Shown here piece by piece: positions 55,640 through 64,000 of a stretch of 64,000 nucleotides of DNA. Numbering within the stretch: position 1 is the stretch's first letter; every line of letters starts with the position of its first letter. The stretch spans positions 2,914,001-2,978,000 of the forward strand of contig NZ_JBGFSP010000003.1 in NCBI RefSeq assembly GCF_041227145.1, given 5' to 3'. Made by a program: the position numbers and the translations under genes. The stretch comes from Bacteroides sp. AN502(2024) (GTDB taxonomy: Bacteria > Bacteroidota > Bacteroidia > Bacteroidales > Bacteroidaceae). The notes under the pieces are model-generated. The model saw nothing but the letters and a program-made list of their open reading frames with translations. It was not told the origin of the DNA and searched no databases.

Positions 55640-56242
55640 TCATTCTTCATCTTTTACATAATCCGGTTTCTTCTCTTTTCTGTTTACTCCACCAAAAAAC
55701 TTTTCTATTTTCACTTTGCGTTGCAACTGCATCATGCCATAGTAGAATGCTTCGGGACGTGGCGGGCATCCGGGAATATATACATCTACCGGAAGTATCT
55801 TGTCCACTCCGTTCACCACATGGTAGGACTTCTTGAAAGGACCTCCGCTGACGGCGCATCCGCCTACGGCAATCACATACTTCGGATCGGGCATCTGGTC
55901 ATAAAGTCGTTTCAGTACCGGAGCCATTTTATTGGTTATTGTTCCGCATACCATGATCATATCGGCCTGACGCGGGCTGGCACGTGCTACTTCAAACCCA
56001 AAGCGGGCCATGTCGTAACGCGCGGCACCCAGTGCCATAAATTCGATACCACAGCAACTGGTTGCGAATGTAAGCGGCCACAGTGAATTGCTGCGTCCCC
56101 AGTTGATAAAGTCGTCAAGTACTCCGAGAGCAACATTTGCTCCTCCTGCATTAAGTTCCTTGACCAACTTTTCCAATGATTCATTGTCGATAAACTCCTC
56201 ATACGGAATAGATTTTATTTTTGGCTTTTTGGTTATTTCCAT
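55640..56242 (-). CDS. nuoB: NADH-quinone oxidoreductase subunit B (cluster N2)
   Basis: This 200-residue protein binds the terminal 4Fe-4S cluster N2 through [13 protein letters not shown] (tandem Cys), [13 protein letters not shown], and [10 protein letters not shown] with [12 protein letters not shown]. Its start overlaps the end of nuoA by 10 bp. Confidence 0.94.
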   Translation of the reverse strand: MEITKKPKIKSIPYEEFIDNESLEKLVKELNAGGANVALGVLDDFINWGRSNSLWPLTFATSCCGIEFMALGAARYDMARFGFEVARASPRQADMIMVCGTITNKMAPVLKRLYDQMPDPKYVIAVGGCAVSGGPFKKSYHVVNGVDKILPVDVYIPGCPPRPEAFYYGMMQLQRKVKIEKFFGGVNRKEKKPDYVKDEE

Positions 56243-56583
56243 TCCAAAGCTCCTTTCCTCCAGGCATAAGCAAGACCCAGAACTAAAATGATAAAGAAAA
56301 AGAGAACACTCATAAGTCCCTGTGGTCCCATGTCATGCATAACTACCGCCCACGGAAACAGAAAAGCTGTTTCAACATCGAACATCAAAAATAGAATGGC
56401 AAACAGATAGTATCCTACACGGAACTGCATCCATGATTTACCACGTGTCGGTATACCACATTCATAAGCCTCAAACTTTTGCAGGTTGTATGAACGGGGA
56501 GAGATAGCACGCGAAAGGGCTATTACTACACCGACAAAAGCAAGTGCTGTCAGTAAAACAACAACTAAAAATGTAAAATTCAT
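56233..56583 (-). CDS. nuoA: NADH-quinone oxidoreductase subunit A, first gene of the operon
   Basis: This 116-residue three-span membrane protein has the loop [16 protein letters not shown] (conserved Cys/Glu region) and [17 protein letters not shown]. It heads the operon A-B-CD-H-I-J-K-L-M-N. NuoE, F and G are absent, as in other Bacteroides, so the electron-input module is not the NADH dehydrogenase arm of E. coli. I found no clear -7 element directly upstream. Confidence 0.93.
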   Translation of the reverse strand: MNFTFLVVVLLTALAFVGVVIALSRAISPRSYNLQKFEAYECGIPTRGKSWMQFRVGYYLFAILFLMFDVETAFLFPWAVVMHDMGPQGLMSVLFFFIILVLGLAYAWRKGALEWK

Positions 56584-56695
56584 AATTCAATAGCTGTTTA
56601 GATTGAATATTATATAGAAATAAACAATTAGTTTGTTCGTCCTATGGAGAATAAAACCAACTGTAATAAATGGCCGGTAAAAAGTCTACTGTAGA

Positions 56696-57073
56696 CTAAA
56701 TGACAATCTTTCTCAACCCATATATATAATAGGAGATAGGATCGCAATAATATGTAGGCGAATGGGTTGAAATAGGATGAGGTGGATTGGGGTGCTTGTA
56801 ATGGTCACAGAAATAAGCGATTAACGAAAACATGCTTTTATCTGTTGGAACATGTGCGACATCTGTATGACTCATGTCACAGGATTGAGTCATATAAAGA
56901 CTATAAAGATGTTCCAAAGTATTCTGAAAGGGATGGTCCTGTGATACATAACACTTTTCTTGCCGGTAAGTCGGGTAGGAAACTTTGCATCTATTTTCCA
57001 TTGTCCTGTTCGTTCCATAATGGATGAGCAAAGTCAGTACTAAAAGTAGTCCGAATTTTAAGCTTTGTTTCAT
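56696..57073 (-). CDS. Small exported protein of unknown function
   Basis: This 125-residue reading frame has a plausible signal peptide (MKQSLKFGLLLVLTLLIHYG). The mature part is Tyr/His/Cys-rich (NRCKVSYPTYRQEKCYVSQ, FCDHYKHPNPPHPISTH). A -7 element (57100-57093) and an AAGAGAAAG ribosome site precede the ATG at 57073, which favours a real gene. It lies upstream of nuoA on the same strand and divergent from the DUF6377 regulator. I do not recognise a family. Confidence 0.5.
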   Translation of the reverse strand: MKQSLKFGLLLVLTLLIHYGTNRTMENRCKVSYPTYRQEKCYVSQDHPFQNTLEHLYSLYMTQSCDMSHTDVAHVPTDKSMFSLIAYFCDHYKHPNPPHPISTHSPTYYCDPISYYIYGLRKIVI

Positions 57074-57092
57074 CTTTCTCTTTTAAAGGCTG

Positions 57093-57100
57093 CAAATATA
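57093..57100 (-). promoter_or_regulatory. -7 promoter element for the small exported protein
   Basis: TATATTTG on the minus strand matches TAnnTTTG, 19 bp before the ATG at 57073. Confidence 0.6.
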
Positions 57101-57331
57101 GAACTAATATTTATACTTTTTGCAAAGTCCGTATGGCAAAAAAGCTTTTTTAACTCGCTTTCTTTTAGATTCGTTTTTAGTCGATATGTTTTCACAAATA
57201 CAATTTTGCTATCTGGTAGTCTTTCTACTTCATTTGTTAAAAGATGCAATAAAAAGAATGATTTATGCTCTTTTTTGCGAATTACACAAAGAAAATACAT
57301 TTTTTTGCAGAGTAAGAAAGAACACATTATC

Positions 57332-58936
57332 ATGAAACGCACACTTTGGTTTATATTTTTCCTTCTGAATTCCTTGTTTTGTCTTTATGCGGATAACGAG
57401 AATGATTCTTTGTTGAAGGTGTTGGACAAAGTGATTTCTGAACGTTTGGTATATACTCAGAAAAAAGAAGCGGATATAAAAGAATTAAAGAAAAAGAAGG
57501 CCGGTCTTCATTCGTTGGAGGATGTATATCATTTAAATAAAGAAATTATCCACCAGTATGAGACCTTTATCTGTGATTCGGCAGAACAATATATTCGTGA
57601 GAATATCGATATAGCAAAAGCACTCGGTAATAAAGAATATCTTTTGGAAGATCAACTCCGGTTGGCTTTTGTCTATTCCTTATCCGGTTTGTTTATTCAA
57701 GCTAATGATATTTTTAAGTCGATAAAATGTCCGGATTTACCCGATTATTTAAAAGCTTTGTATTGCTGGAATCGTATACGTTATTATGAAAATCTTATTA
57801 AATATACGGATGATGTACGATTTTCAAACGAATATATATCAGAAAAAGAAGCTTATCGGGATACGGTGATGAGCATCTTATTTGACCAGTCGGATGAATA
57901 TAGAAAAGAAAAAGCGGTGAAGCTTCAAGATAAAGGGAGTACAAAAGAAGCTCTTCTGATTTTGACAGAGATATATCATAAAGAGGAGCCGTCCTCTCAT
58001 GGATATGCTATGATGGCTATGGGGCTTGCCAGGGCTTATCGGTTGATCGGAAATTATGTATTGGAAGAAAGGTTTTTAATGCTGGCTGCTATGACAAATA
58101 CAAAACTGGCTGTCAAAGAGAATGAAGCATTATTGACATTGGCCGTTAATTTGTATCATAAGGGAGATATAGACAGGGCTTATAATTATATAAAAGTTGC
58201 GTTGGATGATGCCATCTTCTATAATTCCCGTTTTAAGAATACGGTAATTGCCCGTATCCACCCGATTATTGAAAATACGTACTTGATCCGGTTGGAAAAA
58301 CAAAAGCAGAACCTTCGTTTCTATATCTTTCTGACTAGCTTGTTTGTGGTAGCTCTTGCTATTACTCTGTATTTTACATATAAACAAACAAAGATTGTAT
58401 CCCGGACTAAGCGGCATCTGAAAGCAATGAATGAGGAACTGGTCGAGCTGAATAAGAATCTCGACGAAGCTAATCTGATTAAAGAAAAGTATGTGGGGTA
58501 TTTTATGAATCAGTGTGCTGTTTATATTAATAAACTCGATGAGTACAGGAAGAATGTGAACAGGAAAATCAAGACCGGACAGATTGATGAACTGTATAAA
58601 TCATCTTCTCGTCCTTTTGAAAAGGAACTTGAAGGGCTTTATCAGAACTTTGATAAAGCGTTTCTCAAATTGTATCCTAACTTTGTGGAAGAGTTCAATT
58701 CTTTGTTGAAACCGGAGGAACGCTATAAATTGGAAAAAGACCAACTGAATACAGAATTACGCATATTTGCATTGATTCGACTAGGAATTACCGATGTTGG
58801 ACAGATCGCTGTATTTTTACATTATTCTGTGCAGACCATTTATAATTATAAGAGTAAAGTGAAGAGAATGTCCACTTTTGATAGCAATATCTTTGAAGAA
58901 GAGGTAAAAAAACTTGGTTCTTTGTCTCAAAAATGA
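57332..58936 (+). CDS. DUF6377-type membrane regulator with TPR-like sensor and C-terminal DNA-binding region
   Basis: The protein is about 534 residues from the ATG at 57332, which places the signal peptide MKRTLWFIFFLLNSLFCLYA at the N-terminus; open codons further upstream are not coding-like. A periplasmic helical TPR-like domain (about 25-325) precedes one membrane span (FYIFLTSLFVVALAITLYF), a coiled coil (LKAMNEELVELNKNLDEA) and a cytoplasmic HTH-like end (RLGITDVGQIAVFLHYSVQ and TIYNYKSKVKRM). The architecture resembles one-component regulators of Bacteroides glycan loci. It probably regulates the adjacent mannosidase genes. Confidence 0.82.
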   Translation: MKRTLWFIFFLLNSLFCLYADNENDSLLKVLDKVISERLVYTQKKEADIKELKKKKAGLHSLEDVYHLNKEIIHQYETFICDSAEQYIRENIDIAKALGNKEYLLEDQLRLAFVYSLSGLFIQANDIFKSIKCPDLPDYLKALYCWNRIRYYENLIKYTDDVRFSNEYISEKEAYRDTVMSILFDQSDEYRKEKAVKLQDKGSTKEALLILTEIYHKEEPSSHGYAMMAMGLARAYRLIGNYVLEERFLMLAAMTNTKLAVKENEALLTLAVNLYHKGDIDRAYNYIKVALDDAIFYNSRFKNTVIARIHPIIENTYLIRLEKQKQNLRFYIFLTSLFVVALAITLYFTYKQTKIVSRTKRHLKAMNEELVELNKNLDEANLIKEKYVGYFMNQCAVYINKLDEYRKNVNRKIKTGQIDELYKSSSRPFEKELEGLYQNFDKAFLKLYPNFVEEFNSLLKPEERYKLEKDQLNTELRIFALIRLGITDVGQIAVFLHYSVQTIYNYKSKVKRMSTFDSNIFEEEVKKLGSLSQK

Positions 58937-59034
58937 TTCTATCCGGTTTACCAAAACTAAAAAATGATATTTGTTTAAGACGTTGATTATTATATATATA
59001 CGTAAATAGTAGTCTCTAAAACGTTTACTTCCCC

Positions 59035-59064
59035 GCCTACTTCCACTAAGAAGTAGGCTTTTTT
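59035..59064 (+). terminator. Terminator after the DUF6377 gene
   Basis: GCCTACTT pairs with AAGTAGGC around CCACTAAG, followed by TTTTTT. Confidence 0.85.
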
Positions 59065-59070
59065 CATTTC

Positions 59071-59078
59071 TATATTTG
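59071..59078 (+). promoter_or_regulatory. -7 promoter element of the second ECF sigma gene
   Basis: TATATTTG directly follows the terminator and lies 50 bp before the ATG at 59129. Confidence 0.65.
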
Positions 59079-59128
59079 CATCACAAGATTTTTGATAACT
59101 GAATACTAATCTAAAGAAATACACAACT

Positions 59129-59653
59129 ATGAGTTTTTCAGAATTGTATCTTATTTATTATCCCAAGCTAGTTCGGTTTGCAAAAGAATTTGTGATGTCG
59201 GAAGAGGATGCGGAGAACATAACACAAGATGTGTTTACAGACTTATGGGAAAAGAGAGAATCAATGAAGCATATTGAGAATATGAATGCTTATCTTTTCA
59301 GGCTTGTAAGAAACAAATGTTTGGATTATTTAAAGCATAAAGTGTTTGAGCAAAAGTATGTCGAGAATGTGAAGGCTTCTTCTGAGATTGAGTTGAATCT
59401 GAATTTACAATCTTTGGATCGTTTTGATATATATGATATATCAGAAAGAGTTCAGATGGAGAAACTGATACAGGATGCTATCAATGGTTTGCCTAAAAGA
59501 TGCCGCGACATATTTTTGTTAAGCCGCATGGAAGGATTGAAGTATAGGGAAATATCCGAGCGTTTGGGCATTTCGGTAAATACAGTGGAATGCCAGATGG
59601 GAATAGCACTCAAAAAGTTGAGAGCAAAACTGAGTGTAACGTTGGCTGCATAA
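59129..59653 (+). CDS. ECF-type RNA polymerase sigma factor
   Basis: This 174-residue protein has region 2 as LYYPKLVRFAKEFVMSEED and ITQDVFTDLWEKRESM, and region 4 as LPKRCRDIFLLSRMEGLKY with ISERLGISVNTVECQMGIAL. It is of normal size. Its partner should be a FecR-type anti-sigma factor, but only a stub follows (59731-59808). The next intact gene is the GH38 enzyme. It may therefore act unrestrained, or be controlled by another FecR elsewhere. Confidence 0.88.
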   Translation: MSFSELYLIYYPKLVRFAKEFVMSEEDAENITQDVFTDLWEKRESMKHIENMNAYLFRLVRNKCLDYLKHKVFEQKYVENVKASSEIELNLNLQSLDRFDIYDISERVQMEKLIQDAINGLPKRCRDIFLLSRMEGLKYREISERLGISVNTVECQMGIALKKLRAKLSVTLAA

Positions 59654-59730
59654 CTTTTTAATTAATTTATAGATGTTCTTTTAAGGGTATTTATTTAGAT
59701 AATCGTTCTTTGATAAAAAGAACTGTGTAT

Positions 59731-59808
59731 ATGGAAAATTGTTTGAGTAAATATTTTGCAGATGAATTTACTCCCGATGAAAAAAAAGAATGTACTGATA
59801 CCCGTTGA
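59731..59808 (+). pseudogene. Remnant of a FecR anti-sigma gene (25-residue stub)
   Basis: A short frame reads MENCLSKYFADEFTPDEKKE and stops. This resembles the usual FecR N-terminus (short helix, KYF, then TPDEKKE) exactly where an anti-sigma gene belongs. The following 100 bp is not coding and no FecR or membrane segment remains. A genuine micro-ORF cannot be excluded. Confidence 0.45.
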
Positions 59809-59915
59809 TCGGATATCTCCGGAATATGAAAATAATAAAGAAGTTGTCCAAACATAAATGATATGACTTTATGCGTAGAATGGATCAACATAAAGATAAA
59901 TAGGTTTAGGATACC

Positions 59916-62483
59916 ATGAATAAATTTTATATCATATTACTGATTGTTTTCTATTATGCAAATGTTTATTCTCAACAAGCTTATTTCGTTGACGGGTATC
60001 ATGGTGGGATATATGGACATTATCCGGTAAAGTGGAAAACTCAATTTATTGTGGATAAGCTGGTTATGCACCCGGACTGGCGGATTTGTATGGAGATAGA
60101 GCCCGAAACATGGGATACGGTCAGAGTGCAGACTCCGGAGGCTTATGTACGTTTTAAAGAGATGGCTACCAGTGACCAGGTCGAGTTTACGAATCCTACC
60201 TATGCACAGCCTTATTGCTATAATATCTCGGGAGAGAGCATCATAAGACAGTTTCAATATGGTATTGCTAAAATAAACAAACATTTTCCGGGGGTGGATT
60301 TTGTAACCTATTCAGTGGAAGAACCTTGTTTCACAAGCTGCTTGCCACAAATCCTTAAACAGTTCGGCTTTAAATATGCGATATTAAAATGTCCCAATAC
60401 CTGTTGGGGAGGGTATACAGCTGCGCATGGCGGAGAATTGGTTAATTGGATAGGACCGGACGGGACTTCAATATTGACTGTTCCCAGGTATGCTTGTGAA
60501 AAACTAGAGCCGGGATCGACCTGGCAGACAACTGCTTGGAGAAATTCGGATGCTTATTTAAAAGATTGCCGTAACGCAGGTATCAAGCATCCCGTTGGTA
60601 TGTGTTTTCAGGATGCGGGATGGAAAAACGGTCCATGGCTGGGAAGTGGAAGGGACACCCAAAATAACTCGATATATATGAGATGGAGAGATTATATTGA
60701 AAATATCTCCATCGGAAAAACGGATGATAACTGGTACTTTTCACAGGAAGATATACATGTGAATCTAATGTGGGGAAGCCAGGTCTTACAAAAAATTGCG
60801 CAAGAGGTACGTACTTCAGAAAATAGAATCCTCATGGCGGAGAAGATGTCTGTTATGGCTTATCTGGAGAATCAGTATATTTGCCGACAGGCGGACGTGG
60901 ATGAGGCTTGGCGTACGCTGATGCTGGCACAACATCATGATTCGTGGATTGTGCCTTATAATAGACTGAATAGAAAAGGAACATGGGCTGATCAAATTAA
61001 GCGATGGACGGATAGTACCAATCATATTGCAGATGGAATTATAGAGGCGTCTATGCAAAGCTTTCATAAAAAGTCTATTCGGCAAAATAAGGCTTCGCAA
61101 CAATATATACGTGTTTTTAATACATTAGGAGTAGGAAGAAAGGAAATTGTAAGTGTTCTTCTGCCTATGGAATCCGAAAGATCGGATTTAAGTATTTATG
61201 ATTGGAAAGGTAAAAATATAGATTGTTTTGTAGAAAACGAAGGTAAAGGGATAAGATTATTTTTTGAGGCAGAGGTTCCTCCCTTTGGTTATTCCACGTA
61301 TTGTATAAAAAAGAAGGGGGCTGTTAAGAAAGAGGCTTCAGAAGGTAGAAGATTCGTTTCGGAAGGTAATAAGGTAAGTAAACAGGAATACGTGCTTGAA
61401 AATGACATGTATAAAATTGCTTTTGACTTATCGAAGGGAGGAACCATAAAAAGTCTGATAGCTAAAAAAGAGGGGAATAAGGAATTTGCAGGTAAGATGG
61501 AGAAATATGCTTTGGGGGAGTTACGAGGCTTTTTTTATGAAGAAGGTAAATTTCGTTCTTCTATAGAGACTCCGGCCAAGTTGACAGTAGTAAGGAATAA
61601 TGTATATGAGCAAAAAGTAAAGATAGAGGGCAAGATTGCTTCCCATCCGTTTACACAGATAATCACTCTTGACAAAGGAACGAGACGAATCGATTTTGAT
61701 TTGACAGTTGATTGGAAACATAATGTAGGTATTGGTGAATATAAAGAGGAACGTTGGCGCGATAATCGTCGGGCCTATTGTGACGATCGATTTAAACTAA
61801 GTGTATTATTCCCGACTGATTTACATGCTCCCCGCATTTATAAAAATGCACCGTTTGATGTATGCGAAAGCAAACTGACCGATACTTTCTTTGGTACTTG
61901 GGATCAAATCAAACATAATATCATACTTCATTGGGTCGACTTGGCTGAACAGGAAGGTGACTATGCTCTGGCTTTATTATCAGACCATACTACTTCTTAT
62001 TCTTATGGAGAGGACTATCCGCTGGGACTGACTGCTCAATATTCGGGTGGGGGACTTTGGGGACCTGATTATAAAATAACACATCCTTTGAGAATGAAGT
62101 ATGCAATTATACCTCATCGTGGCAAATGGGACAAAGCGTCCATTGCGGCTGATAGCGATTGTTGGAATGAACCATTGCTGCATGCTTGCTATTCTGCGGC
62201 AAAACCGGAATCGAAATCATTTATTGATTTGCAGAATACCGGTTATCAAGTGAGTGCTCTTCAAATGAAAGATGGAAAGATACTATTGCGCCTGTTCAAT
62301 TCCGAAGGGGACGAAAGATTACAAAAGGTTATGATTGATATGCCATTATCAGGTGTGGAGGAAGTTGACCTGAATGGACTACATATTGAAAGAAAGAAGA
62401 TAAAAACACATGCAGGAAAATCGGAAATGATGATTTCAATGCCTCGGTTTGGTATAAAGACTTTCTTGCTTAGTTTGACTTAA
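59916..62483 (+). CDS. GH38-type alpha-mannosidase, divergent active-site motifs
   Basis: This 855-residue exported enzyme has a signal peptide (MNKFYIILLIVFYYANVYSQ). The N-terminal barrel (about 20-310) is GH38-like, the middle helical domain contains the zinc-ligand motif AQHHDSWIVPYN (near 336-347), and a large C-terminal beta domain follows. The usual HSHNDPGW is replaced by DGYHGGIYGHYP, and the nucleophile region reads SVEEPCFTSCLPQIL instead of a DPFGH type. It could still be a mannosidase of a divergent subgroup. A GH92 alpha-mannosidase lies 19 bp downstream, so the pair is expected to act on mannan or N-glycan mannose. Confidence 0.8.
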   Translation: MNKFYIILLIVFYYANVYSQQAYFVDGYHGGIYGHYPVKWKTQFIVDKLVMHPDWRICMEIEPETWDTVRVQTPEAYVRFKEMATSDQVEFTNPTYAQPYCYNISGESIIRQFQYGIAKINKHFPGVDFVTYSVEEPCFTSCLPQILKQFGFKYAILKCPNTCWGGYTAAHGGELVNWIGPDGTSILTVPRYACEKLEPGSTWQTTAWRNSDAYLKDCRNAGIKHPVGMCFQDAGWKNGPWLGSGRDTQNNSIYMRWRDYIENISIGKTDDNWYFSQEDIHVNLMWGSQVLQKIAQEVRTSENRILMAEKMSVMAYLENQYICRQADVDEAWRTLMLAQHHDSWIVPYNRLNRKGTWADQIKRWTDSTNHIADGIIEASMQSFHKKSIRQNKASQQYIRVFNTLGVGRKEIVSVLLPMESERSDLSIYDWKGKNIDCFVENEGKGIRLFFEAEVPPFGYSTYCIKKKGAVKKEASEGRRFVSEGNKVSKQEYVLENDMYKIAFDLSKGGTIKSLIAKKEGNKEFAGKMEKYALGELRGFFYEEGKFRSSIETPAKLTVVRNNVYEQKVKIEGKIASHPFTQIITLDKGTRRIDFDLTVDWKHNVGIGEYKEERWRDNRRAYCDDRFKLSVLFPTDLHAPRIYKNAPFDVCESKLTDTFFGTWDQIKHNIILHWVDLAEQEGDYALALLSDHTTSYSYGEDYPLGLTAQYSGGGLWGPDYKITHPLRMKYAIIPHRGKWDKASIAADSDCWNEPLLHACYSAAKPESKSFIDLQNTGYQVSALQMKDGKILLRLFNSEGDERLQKVMIDMPLSGVEEVDLNGLHIERKKIKTHAGKSEMMISMPRFGIKTFLLSLT

Positions 62484-62502
62484 AAAATATTATAATATTG
62501 TT

Positions 62503-64000
62503 ATGTATAAAGCGACTGCTAATCTTTTAATTGTTTGCTTTTGGGGTTGGATGACAGGTTGTTCATCAACCGATACCGTATCGGAAGAATGGGTTCCGAC
62601 TGATTATGTAAATCCGTTTATTGGTGCCAGTACCAGTGTAGGGGCTGCCGGTGTTTACCATGGATTAGGTAAAACTTTTCCCGGAGCCACAACTCCTTAT
62701 GGTATGGTACAGGTCAGTCCTAATACAATAACGGGAGGTGATAATGGTTCCGGATACAGTGATGAACATAAGACCATTGAAGGATTTGCCTTTACTCAGA
62801 TGAGCGGTGTGGGTTGGTTTGGTGATTTGGGTAATTTTCTTGTGATGCCTACAACTGGTGAATTATATAAAGTGGCAGGTAAAGAGAATAATGATAGTAT
62901 AAAAGGATATCGTTCGGCTTATAACAAAGCCACTGAAACGGCTAAGGCAGGATATTATTCGGTAGAACTGACTGATTATCAAATCAAAGTAGAAAGTAGC
63001 GCGACACCACATTGTGGAGTTTTACATTTCACTTATCCTTCTAGTGATCAATCGCGTATTCAGATTGATTTAGCCCGTAGAGTAGGGGGAACATCTACTT
63101 CCCAGTATATTAAAATTGTAGATGATTACACCATTCAAGGATGGATGAAGTGTACGCCTGACGGTGGTGGATGGGGGAATGGTGAAGGTAGAGCCGATTA
63201 TACCGTTTATTATTATGCCCAATTTAGCAAACCTTTGACAAATTATGGCTTTTGGAGTGCGGATATTCCAGAACATTGGGTTCGGAAACGTGATGAAGTA
63301 GTGAGTATTCCTTATTTGACTCGTGTATCACAAGCTCCGGTTATAAAAGACCAGAAAGAACTGACGGGTAAACATTTGGGCTTTTTTACTGAATTCCCAA
63401 CGAAGAAGGGAGAGAGTGTAGAGATGAAAGTTGGTATCTCTTTTGTTGATATGGAGGGTGCTGCAAATAATTTTAAACAAGAGATAGCCTCTAAAAACTT
63501 TGAACAAGTAAAGCAGGAAGCTACCGAATTATGGAATCGAGAACTTAATCGTGTTCGGATATCCGGTGGTACGGATGATGAAAAAACGATATTCTATACT
63601 GCTATGTATCATACGATGATTGATCCTCGTATCTATACAGATGTAGACGGACGTTATATCGGTGGCGATTATAAAATCCATACGGCTGACAGCACCTTTA
63701 CAAAACGTACGATATTCAGCGGATGGGATGTATTCCGCAGTCAATTTCCTTTGCAGACAATTATTAATCCGCGTTTAGTGAGTGATGAGCTGAACTCATT
63801 GATTACTATGGCAGATCAGAGTGGACGCGAATACTATGAACGTTGGGAATTCTTAAATTCTTATTCCGGCTGTATGTTAGGAAATCCCGCTTTGTCCGTT
63901 TTGGCAGATGCTTATATCAAGGGGATTCGTACGTATGATGCAGAGAAAGCGTATCGTTATGCCGTTAACACATCCCATCGTTTGGGTAATGATTCATTGG
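62503..64000 (+). CDS. GH92 alpha-mannosidase, N-terminal part (runs off the window)
   Basis: About 499 residues are visible; the C-terminal catalytic part is cut by the right edge. A lipoprotein signal (FWGWMTGC, lipobox MTGC) suggests outer-membrane anchoring. GH92 features are visible: DYVNPFIGAS, FPGATTPYGMVQVSPNT, the metal- and substrate-site region GFAFTQMSGVGWFGDLG, and TIFSGWDVFRSQFPL, where the (alpha/alpha)6 domain begins. GH92 enzymes are calcium-dependent exo-alpha-mannosidases of host N-glycan and yeast mannan breakdown. It is probably co-transcribed with the GH38 gene. Confidence 0.92.
   Translation, partial: MYKATANLLIVCFWGWMTGCSSTDTVSEEWVPTDYVNPFIGASTSVGAAGVYHGLGKTFPGATTPYGMVQVSPNTITGGDNGSGYSDEHKTIEGFAFTQMSGVGWFGDLGNFLVMPTTGELYKVAGKENNDSIKGYRSAYNKATETAKAGYYSVELTDYQIKVESSATPHCGVLHFTYPSSDQSRIQIDLARRVGGTSTSQYIKIVDDYTIQGWMKCTPDGGGWGNGEGRADYTVYYYAQFSKPLTNYGFWSADIPEHWVRKRDEVVSIPYLTRVSQAPVIKDQKELTGKHLGFFTEFPTKKGESVEMKVGISFVDMEGAANNFKQEIASKNFEQVKQEATELWNRELNRVRISGGTDDEKTIFYTAMYHTMIDPRIYTDVDGRYIGGDYKIHTADSTFTKRTIFSGWDVFRSQFPLQTIINPRLVSDELNSLITMADQSGREYYERWEFLNSYSGCMLGNPALSVLADAYIKGIRTYDAEKAYRYAVNTSHRLGNDSL

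Noticed and set aside
46563..56583. Damaged nuo operon because nuoE, nuoF and nuoG are missing
   Set aside because: This gene content is normal for Bacteroides, and all ten genes present look complete.
57065..57331. 89-residue N-terminal extension of the DUF6377 regulator
   Set aside because: It would bury the signal peptide and covers the divergent promoter region.

Overview
The window is a stretch of a human-gut Bacteroides chromosome (B. thetaiotaomicron/ovatus group is the best guess). The evidence is the AT-rich coding style, the -7 promoter element TAnnTTTG in front of many genes, SusC/SusD pairs, ECF sigma/FecR pairs, an 11-subunit-type nuo operon with fused nuoCD and no nuoEFG, and GH38/GH92 mannosidases. 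No rRNA or tRNA gene was seen.

Layout. 1-19,300 is core chromosome: the end of a flippase-like membrane protein, dipeptidase pepD, two tandem 30-residue peptides in their own small transcription unit, a giant alpha-2-macroglobulin-like protein without the thioester motif, DUF1573 protein plus MeaB, an EamA permease, an ATPase/DUF4435 pair with the architecture of the PARIS defence system, an MscS channel, and a TonB receptor with a partner lipoprotein. 19,300-35,560 is a nested accessory region. An IS3-family element (ends near 20,238 and 35,016) is split in its orfB by a 13,225-bp integrative mobilizable element bounded by the 8-bp core AAAAATCT (20,746 and 33,971). Removing that length restores the orfB frame exactly. 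The element carries a tyrosine recombinase, an SF3-type helicase, a primase-like protein, a MobV relaxase with a candidate oriT, and, in a separate AT-rich block on the opposite strand, a four-gene operon: XRE regulator, fused m5C+m6A methyltransferase, HNH nuclease and a TrlF-like PHP-ATPase. This looks like a type IIS restriction-modification unit joined to a PHP-ATPase and is the best candidate for an undescribed defence system. Outside the IS lie inverted copies of a GTTGCAGAT-rich repeat (20,050-20,153 and 35,307-35,410), a 22-bp tandem array (35,058-35,250) and a 76-bp copy of an internal piece of nuoN (19,464-19,539).

35,560-46,210 is a sigma/FecR-controlled SusC/SusD uptake locus with DUF4843, PKD-like and TlpA-like proteins. 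Its SusC gene is frameshifted by a 98-bp MITE-like insertion flanked by a 14-bp palindromic target duplication. 46,563-56,583 is the nuo operon (A, B, CD, H, I, J, K, L, M, N) on the minus strand, bounded by a long hairpin. 56,700-64,000 starts a mannan or N-glycan locus: a small secreted protein, a DUF6377 regulator, an ECF sigma factor, a FecR stub, a divergent GH38 and a GH92 alpha-mannosidase that runs off the end.

All functions are by recognition of motifs and gene order; no database search was run.
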